Source: Ascaphus truei (lineage: Eukaryota > Chordata > Amphibia > Anura > Ascaphidae). From it: a stretch of 64,000 bases of DNA. Position numbers and translations under genes: made by a program. Under the pieces are notes generated by a model, which ran no database searches, was not told the DNA's origin, and worked only from the letters and a program-made list of their open reading frames with translations. Below, piece after piece: positions 9,720 through 20,690 of the stretch. The stretch covers positions 112,994,316-113,058,315 of the forward strand of contig CM071571.1 in the NCBI GenBank assembly GCA_036426205.1, read 5' to 3'. The first letter of the stretch is position 1, and the number at the start of each line of letters is the position of its first letter.

Positions 9720-9995
9720 TCCAGACAAGTCGTTCCATCATCGTCAGCCAGAAAAAAACAGGACCTGGTCACCCCAGAGTTTGACCTTGAAGGGGGGGAT
9801 ACTAGAAGGGATCAGTCTGAACATCCAGGAAGTGACATCATCTGGTCTGAAGCTACCACGGCCATCCTGCTTCCTGACAAATCCTGCCCTTACTCTCCTG
9901 ACAGGAAATCAGCCTCTCTTTGGCTCTCATTGCCAGCAGTTGCTTCTGGCCTTAAATAGCAGGCAGTTGCTACTAGTTTTTGCTCATGCAAAGTC
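9720..9995 (+). mobile_element. Possible second Gypsy 3' end and LTR fragment
   Basis: A short frame ends TPEFDLEGGDT at a purine-rich GAAGGGGGGGATACT tract (about 9,785-9,802), the usual look of a Gypsy pol end and polypurine tract. It is followed by GC-richer sequence with GACATCATCTGG and CCTTAAATAGCAGG, which resembles an LTR promoter. Similarity is weak; ordinary degraded DNA is the alternative. Confidence 0.35.
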
Positions 9996-10039
9996 ATGCA
10001 CAAGTGCCCTGTACGCCCTGGTGTCCATTGGGGCAGTGG

Positions 10040-10195
10040 CTATTCGCACTCGAGTGGAAATAGCCAAGCGGCTATTTACACTGGACTGTAAATAAAATGG
10101 AAAAAAAAAACATTCAAGCCAAGAATCGAACCCAGGTTCACTCAACTCATGGGCAGCAGCACTAATGTTCAGCTATAATACCTGGAAGGGGGGGG
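10040..10195 (-). repeat. tRNA-derived SINE unit 1 (inverted)
   Basis: On the minus strand: TATAGCTGAACATTAGTG (A-box region), GCTGCTGCCCATGAGTTGAG, GGTTCGATTCTTGG (B box), a T-rich stretch, then the shared body word TAAATAGCCGCTTGGCTATT. Same family as 10,275 and 10,462. The Pol III boxes are recognisable, but the unit is a SINE, not a tRNA gene. Confidence 0.7.
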
Positions 10196-10274
10196 GCAAA
10201 CGGAGTGGTGGTGTGGGGCGGGGCCCCCCCTTTACATCTCTGTCTACCTTAAATGCCGTAATTCACGAATATGC

Positions 10275-10420
10275 ATCAGCATGTATTATAGCTCATTGAT
10301 AGTGCTGCTGCCCATGAGTTTAATGAACCAGGGTTCGATTCTTGGCTCGGATGTTTTTTTCATTTTATTTACACTCGAGTGTGAATAGCCAAGCTGCTAT
10401 TTAGACTGTAATGTCAATAG
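10275..10420 (+). repeat. tRNA-derived SINE unit 2
   Basis: A-box-like TAGCTCATTGATAGTG, a TGCTGCCCATGAG anticodon-arm remnant, B box GGTTCGATTC inside a CCAGG/CTTGG T-arm, then a T-run, TTTACACTCGAGTGTGAATA and GCCAAGCTGCTATTTAG. Confidence 0.72.
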
Positions 10421-10461
10421 GGGAGTGTTGTGTCTACCTTAAATGCCTTTATTCACAAGAA

Positions 10462-10640
10462 TACATCAGCAGGTATAGCTCAGTGATAGTGTTGCTGCCC
10501 ATGAGTTGAGTGAACCAGGGTTTGATAGGATGTTTTTTTTCTTTCCATTTTATTCACAGTCGAGTGTAAATAGTCGCTTGGCTATTTCCACTCGAGTGGG
10601 AATAGCCAAGCGGCTATTTACACTCGACTTTGAATATTCA
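10462..10640 (+). repeat. tRNA-derived SINE unit 3
   Basis: Best A box of the three (TAGCTCAGTGATAGTG). The B box is decayed (GGGTTTGATAGG). It is followed by T-run, TTCACAGTCGAGTGTAAATA and a palindromic CTATTTCCACTCGAGTGGGA body. The same order as unit 2 indicates a SINE with a conserved non-tRNA body. Confidence 0.7.
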
Positions 10641-10997
10641 CAGCCGTCCATTGGAATCAAGGACAAGCACAAGCACATGTGGTTTATGCTTGCCAGGGAG
10701 GGACAAAGAAACACTTCCCTTCCCTGCCTTTCAAACCCTTGCTAGAGTCATGTAATTTTAAAGGTGAATTTAGAATTTTTTACTCAGGTAGTGTTAGGAC
10801 CTGCTAACAGTCATGCCCTGAAGTGGCAGCAGGCTTAAGATGCTTTGGCCAAAGGGTTAAACTAAATGACTCTTTTTAAAGAGACTATATAGGTATTGCA
10901 CTGTGTATTTTTGTCACATTGGAAGTAGCTTTGGGCATCTTTGTTTGTTTTTTGTTGTATACATTTAGCCACGCCCACTAGCACTCCTTTTGACACT

Positions 10998-11035
<38 letters not shown>

Positions 11036-12600
11036 CAAGGGAGCGTCATTACGTAGACGCACAGACACTACGTCATCACGGAGCGCAGGAGGAAATCTAC
11101 TCGAGCGCCGGACACCACAGAGACCCGCGAGCAAAGCTGTTTTTCCTTGGGACATTTTGGAACTTGTCTCCTAACCATCCACCAACCCAGGAACTCTTGC
11201 AACAGTGTGGTTCATCCATCTTTGGGACCGAGGGTCTTCTACAGCATCAATACAGTTACCGGATGGTGGTGATTATGATCACGATATGCTTTTAAAACTT
11301 GTATATATTATGTGGTAATGTCTGGAGTTTCTCAGAGATTGTTGGGTATCTATGTATTTATTAACTTTGATGATGACCACCTCCCTCCTCTGCTAATATA
11401 ATGACATAATGTATTGCGCAAACTATTAAGTGCATTTAGTACTGGAAGCACGCGATTCCCCCTCCCAATTCACAAACTCTGCCCACACTTCCTCCCAAAA
11501 TGCACAATCATATGGTGGGTGTGTTCTATTTATTGTCTCTAACTTCAAGCAAATTTAGTACATTTAGTGAGTTACGTTCTAAAGCAAAATTAAGACGAAA
11601 TGCAATACTCATTAACATAAGCACTAGGCAAAATTGTTCAACAAAGCAAATTTTTCTTTGAGAAAAAGGGGTGAAATTTCCAAGGTTCATAAAATGTGCA
11701 TATCTGTAATATTCAAACAAATTCTTGGTAATGGATGTAATCCCTGAAATTATGAGTGTGGATTAAAGATACATATTGAGACATTTGGGAGATGGTAAAA
11801 CACTGAGATTCAAGGATTCTACCATCACAAATTATTATATTCCTGTGAATAAAATGTTTTATCTCTCAACAGATTATCATTATCAATACAATATATAGAA
11901 TTCTTTCTTGAAAGTCTATCTTCAAAATAACTCAATGTAGGGCCCTTTACACTCATGTGAATAAAATATTAATTGTGGTTTCAAAGCTGTATGCAAAAAT
12001 GTTTTATTTGGATCATTATCGTCCAACAGATCCATTAGATCTCCTATACATGTTTTACCTTTTCTGTAAGGCTCGTCACACCGAAAAATATCAATTTCAA
12101 TTTCATAATTTCAAAAACTATCCACTGCTAAATTTCCACTTGTATGTCCAAACATTTTAAGATAATATAATTTACATTAAGATCAAATATTTATAATTTA
12201 TCAATGATCATGAAGGTATCTGTAGTAAATTCATGCTATCTAATTATAATGAGTTTAATAATTACTGTGATTTGTGATTGTAGTATTTGTGATACAGTGC
12301 ACCAATATATGTATACTGTATTTACTAATGAAAAAAATAGATATCTTAATTATTGTTTGTAACCTGCTTGTAAGAGATATTGAATATATTGGATATTATA
12401 TTAATGGGTTTATTAGTAAGGCTATAGAAGGGACTTTTGTGTGTCTGATTACCAACCCGCCTGTGGAAGGGATATCTTGCGAAAAACACAGAGGTTGCTA
12501 CCACTACAGCACTACACAACAATTAGGTCATGATGTTCAGAAAACCTCTGTGGTCGTCACTGTTGGGGCACTACAAGGATGTGGTCTGGGCTGAGTTGTA
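10641..12600. other. Non-coding stretch, contains (TA)n
   Basis: No supported gene. A (TA)n microsatellite lies at about 11,000-11,035, followed by a GC-richer block (11,038-11,130) with ACGTAGACGC and ACTACGTCATC. By analogy with the PLE terminal repeats to the right (TA-run before a GC-rich 5' end) this could be the 5' end of the decayed PLE whose endonuclease lies at 12.6 kb, but I cannot support that by coding similarity. Confidence 0.4.
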
Positions 12601-12619
12601 TAAAATCCCTATGAAAGAT

Positions 12620-12920
12620 TACATGTCCTTGTGGCAGGCATTGTGAGGGTCAAACAAAAAGTTATGTTAGGGAGAGGTTATACAAATATAAGAGTAACAT
12701 TCACCAGTGAGAATAAGAATTAACCAGTGGCCAAATCTTTAAAGCAATCGGACACTCACAGCCAAAATTCCTAGTGCTGGAACATGTGAGGCCACATCCC
12801 TGAGGGTATGATAGAGTTAAGCCTTTTCTAAGGAAAGCAGCTTACTGGATACGTACCTTAGAACATATACAACCTAAGGGCTTAATTAAGCATTTAGCTT
12901 AAACTGTTTCCTAGAAATCA
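12620..12920 (+). pseudogene. Decayed PLE GIY-YIG endonuclease ('PLE-D')
   Basis: In shifting frames the segment reads ITCPCGRHCEGQTKSYVRER, LYKYKSNIH, then FLVLEHVRPHP, GYDRVKPFLRKAAYWIRTLE and HIQPKGLI. These match the order of PLE endonucleases (Cys-Gly / YVG-T block, helix, LEH, GxDR...LxxREAYWIxTLxTxxPxGLN). Several stops and frameshifts. It is a separate, older family than N1, N2, A and B. Confidence 0.75.
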
Positions 12921-13903
12921 TACTCTATTGTGTTTAATCTGCTGCCCCTGTACTCTGGATATCCATGAAAATCCGGATGATACAGTATATCACCTAAGAA
13001 GAACTGCACCTTGCAGTAAACAGGCACAGACCAGTATCCTTCTACACGTCAATGACTACCTGACAAATGCTGTCACTATACAGTAGCCTGAATTATATTG
13101 GCTATCCGACCCACACAGACTCCCCATTGGTAATACAACTACCACTATAACCACATTACAATGGTGATAAAGAGTTTAAAAACATATTCCTCTTTTAGTA
13201 GGGTATTGTTTTTTTTTTAATTATTATTCTTTCATTAATGGTTGCTTTACTATTTAATTAAAATGGTCATCATACAGTAAAGCACCTCAACAGAAGAAGA
13301 AGAAGCAGAAACTAAAAAATAGGGCACTTTGGCTATCTACAGAATAATACATTTATTAGTACAAAAAATAAAGCAATAAAATATCTGAAATTGTGTCACT
13401 TTTTGAGATGTTGTTATACTGTTATTTTATACTACTGTAACTGTAGAATGTCTTTACATTGCTTCAGTTAAAGGTGCCATAACCAGTCTCAGAGAGAGAG
13501 AAGTAGCGTGCTGACGTCTGGGACTCTAAAGTAAAAAACATCATTTGGGAAGAAAAGAGATGTTCTACATCTCCCTGAGATATCTTCCTACTACTTCAGA
13601 GGTTTTGGAGGGCAAAAATTATACTCTATGTAAGGACAACATCGGAAAGTGCATCCGAACATGTCCTTGGGTACATGACGCCAAAAAATCCTTAACAGAC
13701 TATGGAATGCTATCGGTTAAAATTACCATTCATAAAAACCAAGACACATGTTTGTGAGTAATATTATTTCCTTTTCGCTATATTTTTAATAAAACTGTAT
13801 CACGCTATGTTATTTTTTATCTTGGTATGATATAACCCCTTCATTGCCTAAGTGGCTAGCTGCAAAGGTACTGTAATGAAGCTGTTTTAATATAAATTGT
13901 AAT
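12921..13903. other. Non-coding stretch, nothing recognised
   Basis: AT-rich, with T-runs near 13,210 and AGAAGAAGAAG near 13,290. No gene, repeat family or terminal structure that I can support. Confidence 0.5.
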
Positions 13904-14156
13904 ACTAGGGTACATCAGCAGGGGTCTCCGGAGAAGAACGGCATTGATTTCAGGTCCGGGGACCCCCTGCTTCCCGATATACAGACCCTTTATGGGGTGC
14001 CGGTATCTCCAATGCATTTTATTCCAACATCACGTGACGCAAGACATGTAAATGCATAGGAGATACCGGCACCCCATAACGGGGCCTGTATCTCGGGAAG
14101 CAGGAGGTCGCCGGACCTGAAATCAACACAGTTCTGCACATATACTGTACACTAGT
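13904..14156. repeat. Palindromic MITE-like element, copy 1
   Basis: About 250-bp inverted repeat. The left arm CAGCAGGGGTCTCCGGAG... pairs with the right arm (...CTGAAATCAACACAGTTCTG). Inner arms GGTGCCGGTATCTCC and GGAGATACCGGCACC pair perfectly around a centre with CATCACGTGACG. Outer ends are CTAGGGTACA and TGTACACTAG. Related copies lie at 26,331, 36,145 and 61,795. Confidence 0.82.
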
Positions 14157-14439
14157 ATTAAAATGTATATTAAAATCTTGCGATCACTGGCGAGATATGC
14201 GCAGGGAGAGGCGGCTCTCTCTCTGCAGCTTTCTCTGCAACTGGAACAAATCGCCGGGTAAGCCCTTTTGAGAGAGGCGAACTTCACGTCGCTGGCTACT
14301 CGCCCTGTTTGGGAATTTTACTATCACAGATAATTGATGCTTTCTGAATACTGTGATGGAAAAGCTCAAAAAAACTGGTGGTGTAAACGACCCAGTGATT
14401 TTTTTTTATGAAGGCTTATAGAATACACACTTTCTCTAG

Positions 14440-15590
14440 TGTTTTTTAGGATTTACGTAATCACATCTCTTGGGTTTAAATATCACCTCTATGCTGATGA
14501 CACACAGATCTACTTTTCAACCCCCAACCTTACACCTGCTGTACAGACCAAAGTTTCTGAATGTCTCTCTGCGATATTATCCTGGATGGCGCTTCTCTGC
14601 CTTAAACTTAACATGGCAAAAACAGAGCTCCTCATACTTCCTCCCAAACCTGGCCTTACGTTACTGTTGGAAGTACGATCCTTCACCCAGTAGCCCAAGC
14701 ACGCTGCCTAGGGGTCACACTCGACTCCTCTCTCACATTCTCCTCTCACATTCAAAACGTTTCTAAAACCTGTTGCTTTTTCCTCCGCAATATAACAAAG
14801 TTACGCCCCATCCTCTGTTGCTCGACTGCTAAAACTCTGACTCAGGCCCTCATTCTCTACCGTCTTAATTACTGTAACCTCCTGCTGTCCAGCCTTCCTG
14901 CCTCTCACCTGTCTCCCCTATAATCTATCCTAAACGCTGCTGCCAGAACCACTCTACTCTTTCCTAAATCTGTCTCAGAGTCTCACTCTTCTGGTTTCCG
15001 ATCAAATCCCGCATCTCGCACTCAATTCTCCTCCTCACTTTTAAAGCTTTACACTCTTCTGCCCCTCCTTACATCTCAGCCCTAATTTCTCGCTATGCAC
15101 CATCCCGACTTTTGCGTTCTTCTCAAGGATGTCTTCTCTCTACCCCCTTTTTATCTAAAGCCCTCTTCCACCTTAAACCTTTCACACTGACTGCCCCGCA
15201 AATCTGGGATGTCCTTCACCTCAATACCCGACTAGCACCCTCTCTATCCACCTTTAAGACCCACCTTAAGACACACTTGCTTAAAGAAGCATATCAGTAG
15301 CACTGTGGCTAATTCTATAGGCATGATACATCAAGCTTGGCCCTTGCAGACGTACTTACCAGAATGCCATCCCACTGTCTCTGTACGTTCTCCCTACCTA
15401 TCAATTAGATTGTAAGCTCCTCGGAGCAGGGACTCCTCTTCCTAAATGTTACTTTTATGTCTGAAGCACTTATTCCCATGACCTGTTATTTATATTTGTT
15501 ATTTATATGACTGTCGCGTATTACTACTGTGAAGCACAATGTATATTAATGGCGCTATATAAATAAAGACATACAATACAATAGGCCCCT
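14440..15590 (+). pseudogene. L2-clade LINE, 5'-truncated, RT fragment and 3' end
   Basis: The RT active-site block reads HLYADDTQIYFSTPN (YADD at about 14,490), followed by LNMAKTELLILPPKP. After frame breaks come YCNLLLSSLP-like and LTAPQIWDVLHLNTRLAPSL, then STFKTHLKTHLLKEAY (to 15,300), the usual L2/CR1-type C-terminus. The 3' UTR holds TTGTAAGCTCCTCGGAGCAG (L2-type tail) and GGCGCTATATAAATAAAG, ending in a short (ATACA)n tail at about 15,575-15,590. It is 5'-truncated with multiple frameshifts, so inactive. Confidence 0.85.
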
Positions 15591-16373
15591 AAATGTTTTT
15601 TTAGCCACATTTTTGGGTCGAGTGCACACTCACACATATTATACATTGTTTATATACACGTTGCACATTATAGGTCGCTCCCCTCCAGCCGTACTTAATT
15701 TTGCAATTCTTTCCATATTTTCAGTGCTATATTTGTAAAATCATTAACATACATATGGCCCTTATTATACAACGTGTGATGGTGTCCACAGAAAGCCCTA
15801 TTCACTCCAATGGGTCTTTCCATGCAATATCGCCAGATTGGCGCTTTCAGTCTTTATAGAATAATGGTGATATGCCTCATCTACCACTGTATTATTGTGA
15901 TATTATTAGAAGGGAATACAAACTACTATAATGATCAATACTTTTTAGACTTGTTGTGTTGTGTCCCATTATATCCAAGCTCTTTTGGGTTCATTTTAGC
16001 TATCATCTGCCTGTCTATAAAACTTGGGCTTACCTCTAACATTTTATAGCACCATGTTACCATTGATCTAATAACAATACCCCCTAGAGGAGTTTTTTTC
16101 CCCATTGTTTAACTAATAGTCACTTTACTTACTGTATGTAACATTCTTTATTATTTTTTTCACACTGTGTTTGTTTACACTTTAATGACCTCATTGTTTC
16201 CCTTACTTTTAATTCCATGATGCTCTGTGCTGTATTTGCCTTTGTTCCTTTGTGTCTATACCCACCTGTTGAACTGCTTGCGTAAGTTGATACATGTTCA
16301 CAGGTATTACATCATATCATTTAATTGTTTGTGCATCTATTTTAGCATTGTGATGAGTAAATAAGCATACTCT

Positions 16374-16415
16374 AGCATCTGATAAAGGGGGTTGCTAGCC
16401 GTGAAACGTTATGCA
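16374..16415 (+). ncRNA. Degenerate hammerhead-like fold
   Basis: GCAT, CTGATAA (one base from CUGAUGA), a weak helix II, GTGAAACGTT, then ATGC. Helix I GCAT/ATGC and the GAAA box survive; helix II is poor. Likely a relic of a PLE terminal repeat. Confidence 0.4.
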
Positions 16416-17954
16416 CCTTGCTGCATGATACTCGTTAGATTTTCCCATGTGTGACTTTCACCTAATATATTTCTTTCCCATTTTACTTATACATTGGATT
16501 AAGATCAATATTTAATTTTATGGTATATGTATTTATGCCCAATAAGTGGAAATATGTTTTCAATATATTACTTGCCAAAGTATGTCACAAATTCAGAATT
16601 TATATATTTCTATCAGGAATGGTATACAAAAAACTATAGTGAAGGCGCATCCCAACCTCCTCTTATTTAGAAGGATTTAAAATATCCAACGTCCTAAAGA
16701 CAGAAAAGGTCATTCAAAAAAAATATCAGCAGAACAATATTGGTTAGCCTTAATTTGAGTGTTTAAGAAATACATTTAGCCCTATAATACTGATCCCAGG
16801 TACTTTAAAATTAAATCATAAATGGAAGATAGGCATTTCAAACTTTTATGATGTTTGGGCAAACCCATAATATTTCATTAAATATATATTTTAATTAATT
16901 ACTTTATGTTCCCGTACCTTGTATTAATGAGATGAGCGTGTTAGGATTAGATTTATCCTAATGAGATAAACATCACATTACATGATGTGAAATAACAAGC
17001 CAGTGCCAGAAGGTATGGAATGTTATAAGTGTAATCATAATTAGTTATGTCTGCAGGCACAAGAAACTGCTTGTTTGTAGCATCCCTTGTAAAACAAATT
17101 AAATGCTTGTAATAGATACTGTAACCTTATGCCAGATTTCCTGAGACGTAAGATCTCTCTTGAAGAATAATATGAAATATTTTTTTCATCATATGCTTCT
17201 CAATGGATGTTGCTATGGAAACTGCTTACTCAAGTCAAATTGGACTTAGACTGGAGATATAGATTAGAAACTACAGTGTTTTTTACATTTTGACTCCCTG
17301 TGAGAAATTCACTGCTGGGATGTTCTTTATGTATTCATATTAACTTGAAGTGCTTCATATATGTATATATTAAAATTAATTCCCTTAGAACATTTTCAAT
17401 GAGTAACTCAGGCTAATTATTTCAGAATGACTGCTTTTAACAAGGTGTATTACTGGATAAGCCTTGATAACTGATTAATAACAAAACTTGCATTTTCTAA
17501 AACATATTCTATTATTTAATGCCTGGGGTATTTTGTAGATTTAGTTTTGTATCATTATATTATGTCTGGAACACGTTTTTTTATTGCACATGAATCATCC
17601 TATCGAGGTATGAGTGGGAACTCGGAGATCCTATGCCAGCTTTGTGTGACACCCCCCGCCCTTCTCCCCCCGCAACCTATGTAATTGATAATGTTCACTC
17701 TAGAAATAAATAATTACTATCTATAGCTTGGCTACCACGTGTTTAATTTTTTCTTATTAATTCTTAAATAAGATTTTCTAAAAAGGCAGAAAAGATGGCA
17801 ACCCCAAAAATATGTTATGACTTAGTTTCCAATTGTTACTATAGAAAAACTTAATAGGCCAGCCATAGCCTTTGTGGGACCCAAGGTGGCATGCTGACAG
17901 TGGGTCCCCCCCCCAGTAGAAGTAGGTAAAGGTAATTACCTGCTGGCTCGGGTG

Positions 17955-18066
17955 ATTCCTTGAAGTGCGGCCCTCCTTTTGCAGCATAGCAGCGTCACAA
18001 CGTCATGGTGGCATGTGACATTGCGGCATCATGGTATGACAACGCGATGCTGCAAGAGGAAGGCCA
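17955..18066. repeat. Imperfect hairpin / short MITE-like palindrome
   Basis: Left arm GCGGCCCTCCTTTTGCAGCA pairs with the right arm GCTGCAAGAGGAAGGCCAC, and GTCATGGTGGCATG pairs with GGCATCATGGTATGAC around a GTGACATTGC centre. Possibly a small non-autonomous DNA transposon; no target duplication was determined. Confidence 0.6.
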
Positions 18067-18109
18067 CTAGTAAGAAGAACACACAAAATATAGTGCAATA
18101 TGTCTGTGT

Positions 18110-19478
18110 TCAATTAAAGTGATTCTTTTCTTCAAATTCTGGTGAAGTGTGTATTCACAAGTCTCTCTCTTGTGTGGTGTATATAAAGGTATGTTTATGG
18201 CATCTTGCCTGGCTTCTCTATATAGATCATTTCCTTACTGCTATAATAAAGCAAGATAACCAACCACTCACATGGTGTCGGTAGATAAAACAGCAATTTG
18301 ATCATAAAATGATCCACGCCAGCAAACAGAAGCCTGGTAGCTGGAGCAGTACACCCCGTCCGCTCTCCCAGCTGGTCACTCTTCCCATCTACTTCCGCTC
18401 CGGCGAAATCCCCGGATGACGTCAGACGACGGGTGCCGCACAAGGACAAACAACAGGTCGCGCTGCAATCAGCCTTCCTCTTGGTGGAGCGTTTCTCCTC
18501 TGCTGAGGTTTCGTCAGGAGTGTTTTGTGTGGCTATCTCTGGGCATATATACCTCTGTCTAGCTCTCTGGTTGTACAATTATCGATGCAAATGTAAACAC
18601 TTGTGGGTGTAGCAAGTGCCCACATGTCATTGGGCAAACTGATTCTAAATGAATACAGCATAAAATGACATGGTAGTATGATCTTAAACTCTATGTAAAC
18701 GTACATAGAGTCCACAAATAACATTAGAACACATTAATATATAGAAGGACCTAAATATAAACCAAATTCTAAACCTATATGAATGGTATACGGTCTGCAA
18801 GAGGAAGGCTGAGTGCAGCGCGACCTGTTGTTTGTCCAAGTGCGGCACCCGTCGTCTGGCGTTATCCGGGGATTTCGCTGGAGCGGAAGTAGATGGGAAG
18901 AGTGACCATCTGGGAAAGGGGACGGGGTGTACTGCTCCAGCTACCAGGCTTCTGTTTGCCGGCGTGGATCATTTTATGATCAAATTGCTGTTTTATCTAC
19001 CGACACCATGTGAGTGTGTTTTACCATATTTTTAAGATAAAGTCTTTATTTTCTAATCGCACTATGGTCGGTTATCTTGCTTTATTATAGCAGTAAGGAA
19101 ATTATCTATATGGAGAAGCCAGGCACGGTGCCATAAAGATACCTTTATATACACCCCACAAGAGAGAGACTTGTGAGTACACACTTCACAAGAATTTGAA
19201 GAAAAGAATCACTTTAATTGAACACAGACATATTGCACTATATGTTGTGTGTTCTTTGTCTTTTTATATACCTGTGCTCCCCAAAACACCTGGATTTCTA
19301 CAACCTTCATTTGGATTGCGAGGACAATCTAACATTAGGGTTTGAGCTGCATATTTCATTTTGGGTGCATTTGTCACTTTACACTATTGTATTTAATTGC
19401 ACTATTTTATATTGTATATTTATTTCAAATATCACTGATTATATTTAAGCGCCACATAGATAACTATTCGTTTTCACT
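18110..19478. repeat. Inverted pair of PLE-B-like terminal repeats, no body
   Basis: Two arms of about 400 bp (18,110-18,482 on the minus strand, 18,795-19,220 on the plus strand) are inverted copies: for example GATAACCAACCACTCACATG against CATGTGAGTG...GGTTATC, and CCCGTCGTCTG on both sides. The spacer is about 310 bp. The plus arm continues to a TTTAAGCGCCACATAGATAA end (about 19,450), matching the PLE-B terminal repeat end near 60,560 (TTTAAGCGCAATTAGATAA). Other shared words with 60.0-60.3 kb: CATGTGAGTGTGTTTTACC and a Met-less AAAGATA...CCTTTAT block. Inverted terminal repeats are typical of PLE insertions. Confidence 0.72.
18483..18531 (-). ncRNA. Hammerhead-like fold in PLE-B-like terminal repeat
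   Basis: On the minus strand: CTGACGA (one change from CUGAUGA), helix II CCTC with GAGG, an intact GAAA box and CGCTCC. It corresponds in place and helix II sequence (CCTC/GAGG) to the PLE-B ribozyme at 59,766. The cleavage triplet is lost. Confidence 0.6.
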
Positions 19479-20690
19479 AGGAAGAAGGTAAGACCCCTCT
19501 AAACACACACACCGCTCTCTGTTACCTTGGGGTGAAAAGCTGTCTTGTCCCGGTGCAGGGGGGACGGTGCTTCCTCCTCCTGCTTCCTCCTCTGGTGGGA
19601 CATAAGTTGGATCCCAGTACTGACGGGAGGAGGGAGAAGATGGAGCATGGGGCCCCTGAAGACGCAGGGCCCAAGGCAACCACCTTGCTCGCCTTGCCCT
19701 AAGACCAGCCTTAGTACTGTATATCGATAAGAAAGAACCACTATTTAAAGTTGATAGATTACCTTCAACATATTAGGCAGTATGGATGAAAGAAGAAAAT
19801 TAGTGTAGTATTAGTATAGTATGTATAAAATGTATTGAAGTATAAAATAGGGTAAGAATTACATGTACAAAAAAGTGAGTGATTAAAAGCATTTAGAACA
19901 AGGACATTCCACGTGATGGAGACTTCTCCCAGTGCACTCATTGGCAGGAATCAGTTAAGCAGTCCTAGGAGCACTGCAAGGTCCGGCTCATGATGTTCAG
20001 TGAGAAACCTCTGTGTGGTGCGGGGACACAGGCAGATGATGTCAGATATTTTTTTTCCCTGGTAGGGAAAAACTGTGCAGCATGAAGGGACCCCTGATGA
20101 AGTGGCTAGAGGCGTCACCACGAAACGAGCAGGCTCAATTGCCTATTTTGCCAAAGTTGCCTTTCTTTGCTCTAACACTAGAATATTTTGTGCCCAGTAA
20201 ATGCTGGAACAATATTAGGCCTTTCTGCCTATAAGAGCTTAGTGCTGCATGGCATTTCCCTTTCCAGGAAAAAAAACTTCCGATGGCATCCACGTGCGTC
20301 CCCACACCACCCGGAGGTTTCTCACTGCACATCACAAGCCCGATATTACAGTGCTCCTTGTCCAACTGGTCTCTACTGGAGTGTGAAGAAGGAGAAGTCG
20401 TCATCGTGTGAGATTGCCATCTACTTGTGGAATGTCCGCTGGCTACTACAGACAGAGTCATTGTACTAAATGCATTTAACCATTCAATTTTTGTGCACTC
20501 AATACTTAACATTTTTTATACTTCAATATATTTTATAAATATTATACTGCGAGTGGTTGAGCACTCTTTTTTTTTTCAAAAAATGAAACAAGAAAAGGGG
20601 CCCTTTTGTAGCAAATAATGTATGTTATTTATAGCTGGATATAATTTGATATCTGAATAATAACATGGAAAACAAAAAAAACTTTGCATG
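19479..20690. other. Non-coding stretch, inverted fragments
   Basis: No supported gene. GAAACCTCTGTGTGGTGCGGGGA (19,999-20,030) recurs inverted as CCCCACACCACCCGGAGGTT around 20,300-20,325, and CCCTGGTAGGGAAA recurs as TTTCCCTTTCCAGG near 20,255, so 19,980-20,340 is an imperfect inverted pair around a hammerhead-like fold, probably another PLE terminal-repeat relic. The rest is AT-rich. Confidence 0.5.
20087..20135 (+). ncRNA. Hammerhead-like fold with both core boxes intact
   Basis: CTGATGA at 20094-20100, helix II GTGG (20102-20105) with CCAC (20118-20121), GAAA at 20122-20125. Both conserved boxes and a 4-bp helix II are intact, but the expected GUH cleavage triplet is replaced by AGC in CGAGCAGG, and helix I is weak. 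Probably inactive as it stands. Confidence 0.6.

Larger units (their letters stand above)
15591..18100. other. Non-coding stretch with one hammerhead-like fold and a hairpin
   Basis: No supported gene. The part around 16,000-16,450 resembles a PLE terminal region because of the hammerhead-like fold at 16,374; 17,955-18,066 is a hairpin. The rest is AT-rich and unrecognised. Confidence 0.5.

Noticed and set aside
10279..10352. A functional tRNA gene
   Set aside because: A and B boxes and a T-arm are visible, but the acceptor and anticodon arms do not close and it recurs with a shared body: a SINE.
11957..12160. A 67-codon frame (MNKILIVV...) as a gene
   Set aside because: AT-rich, no similarity to anything I know, no neighbouring exon signals.
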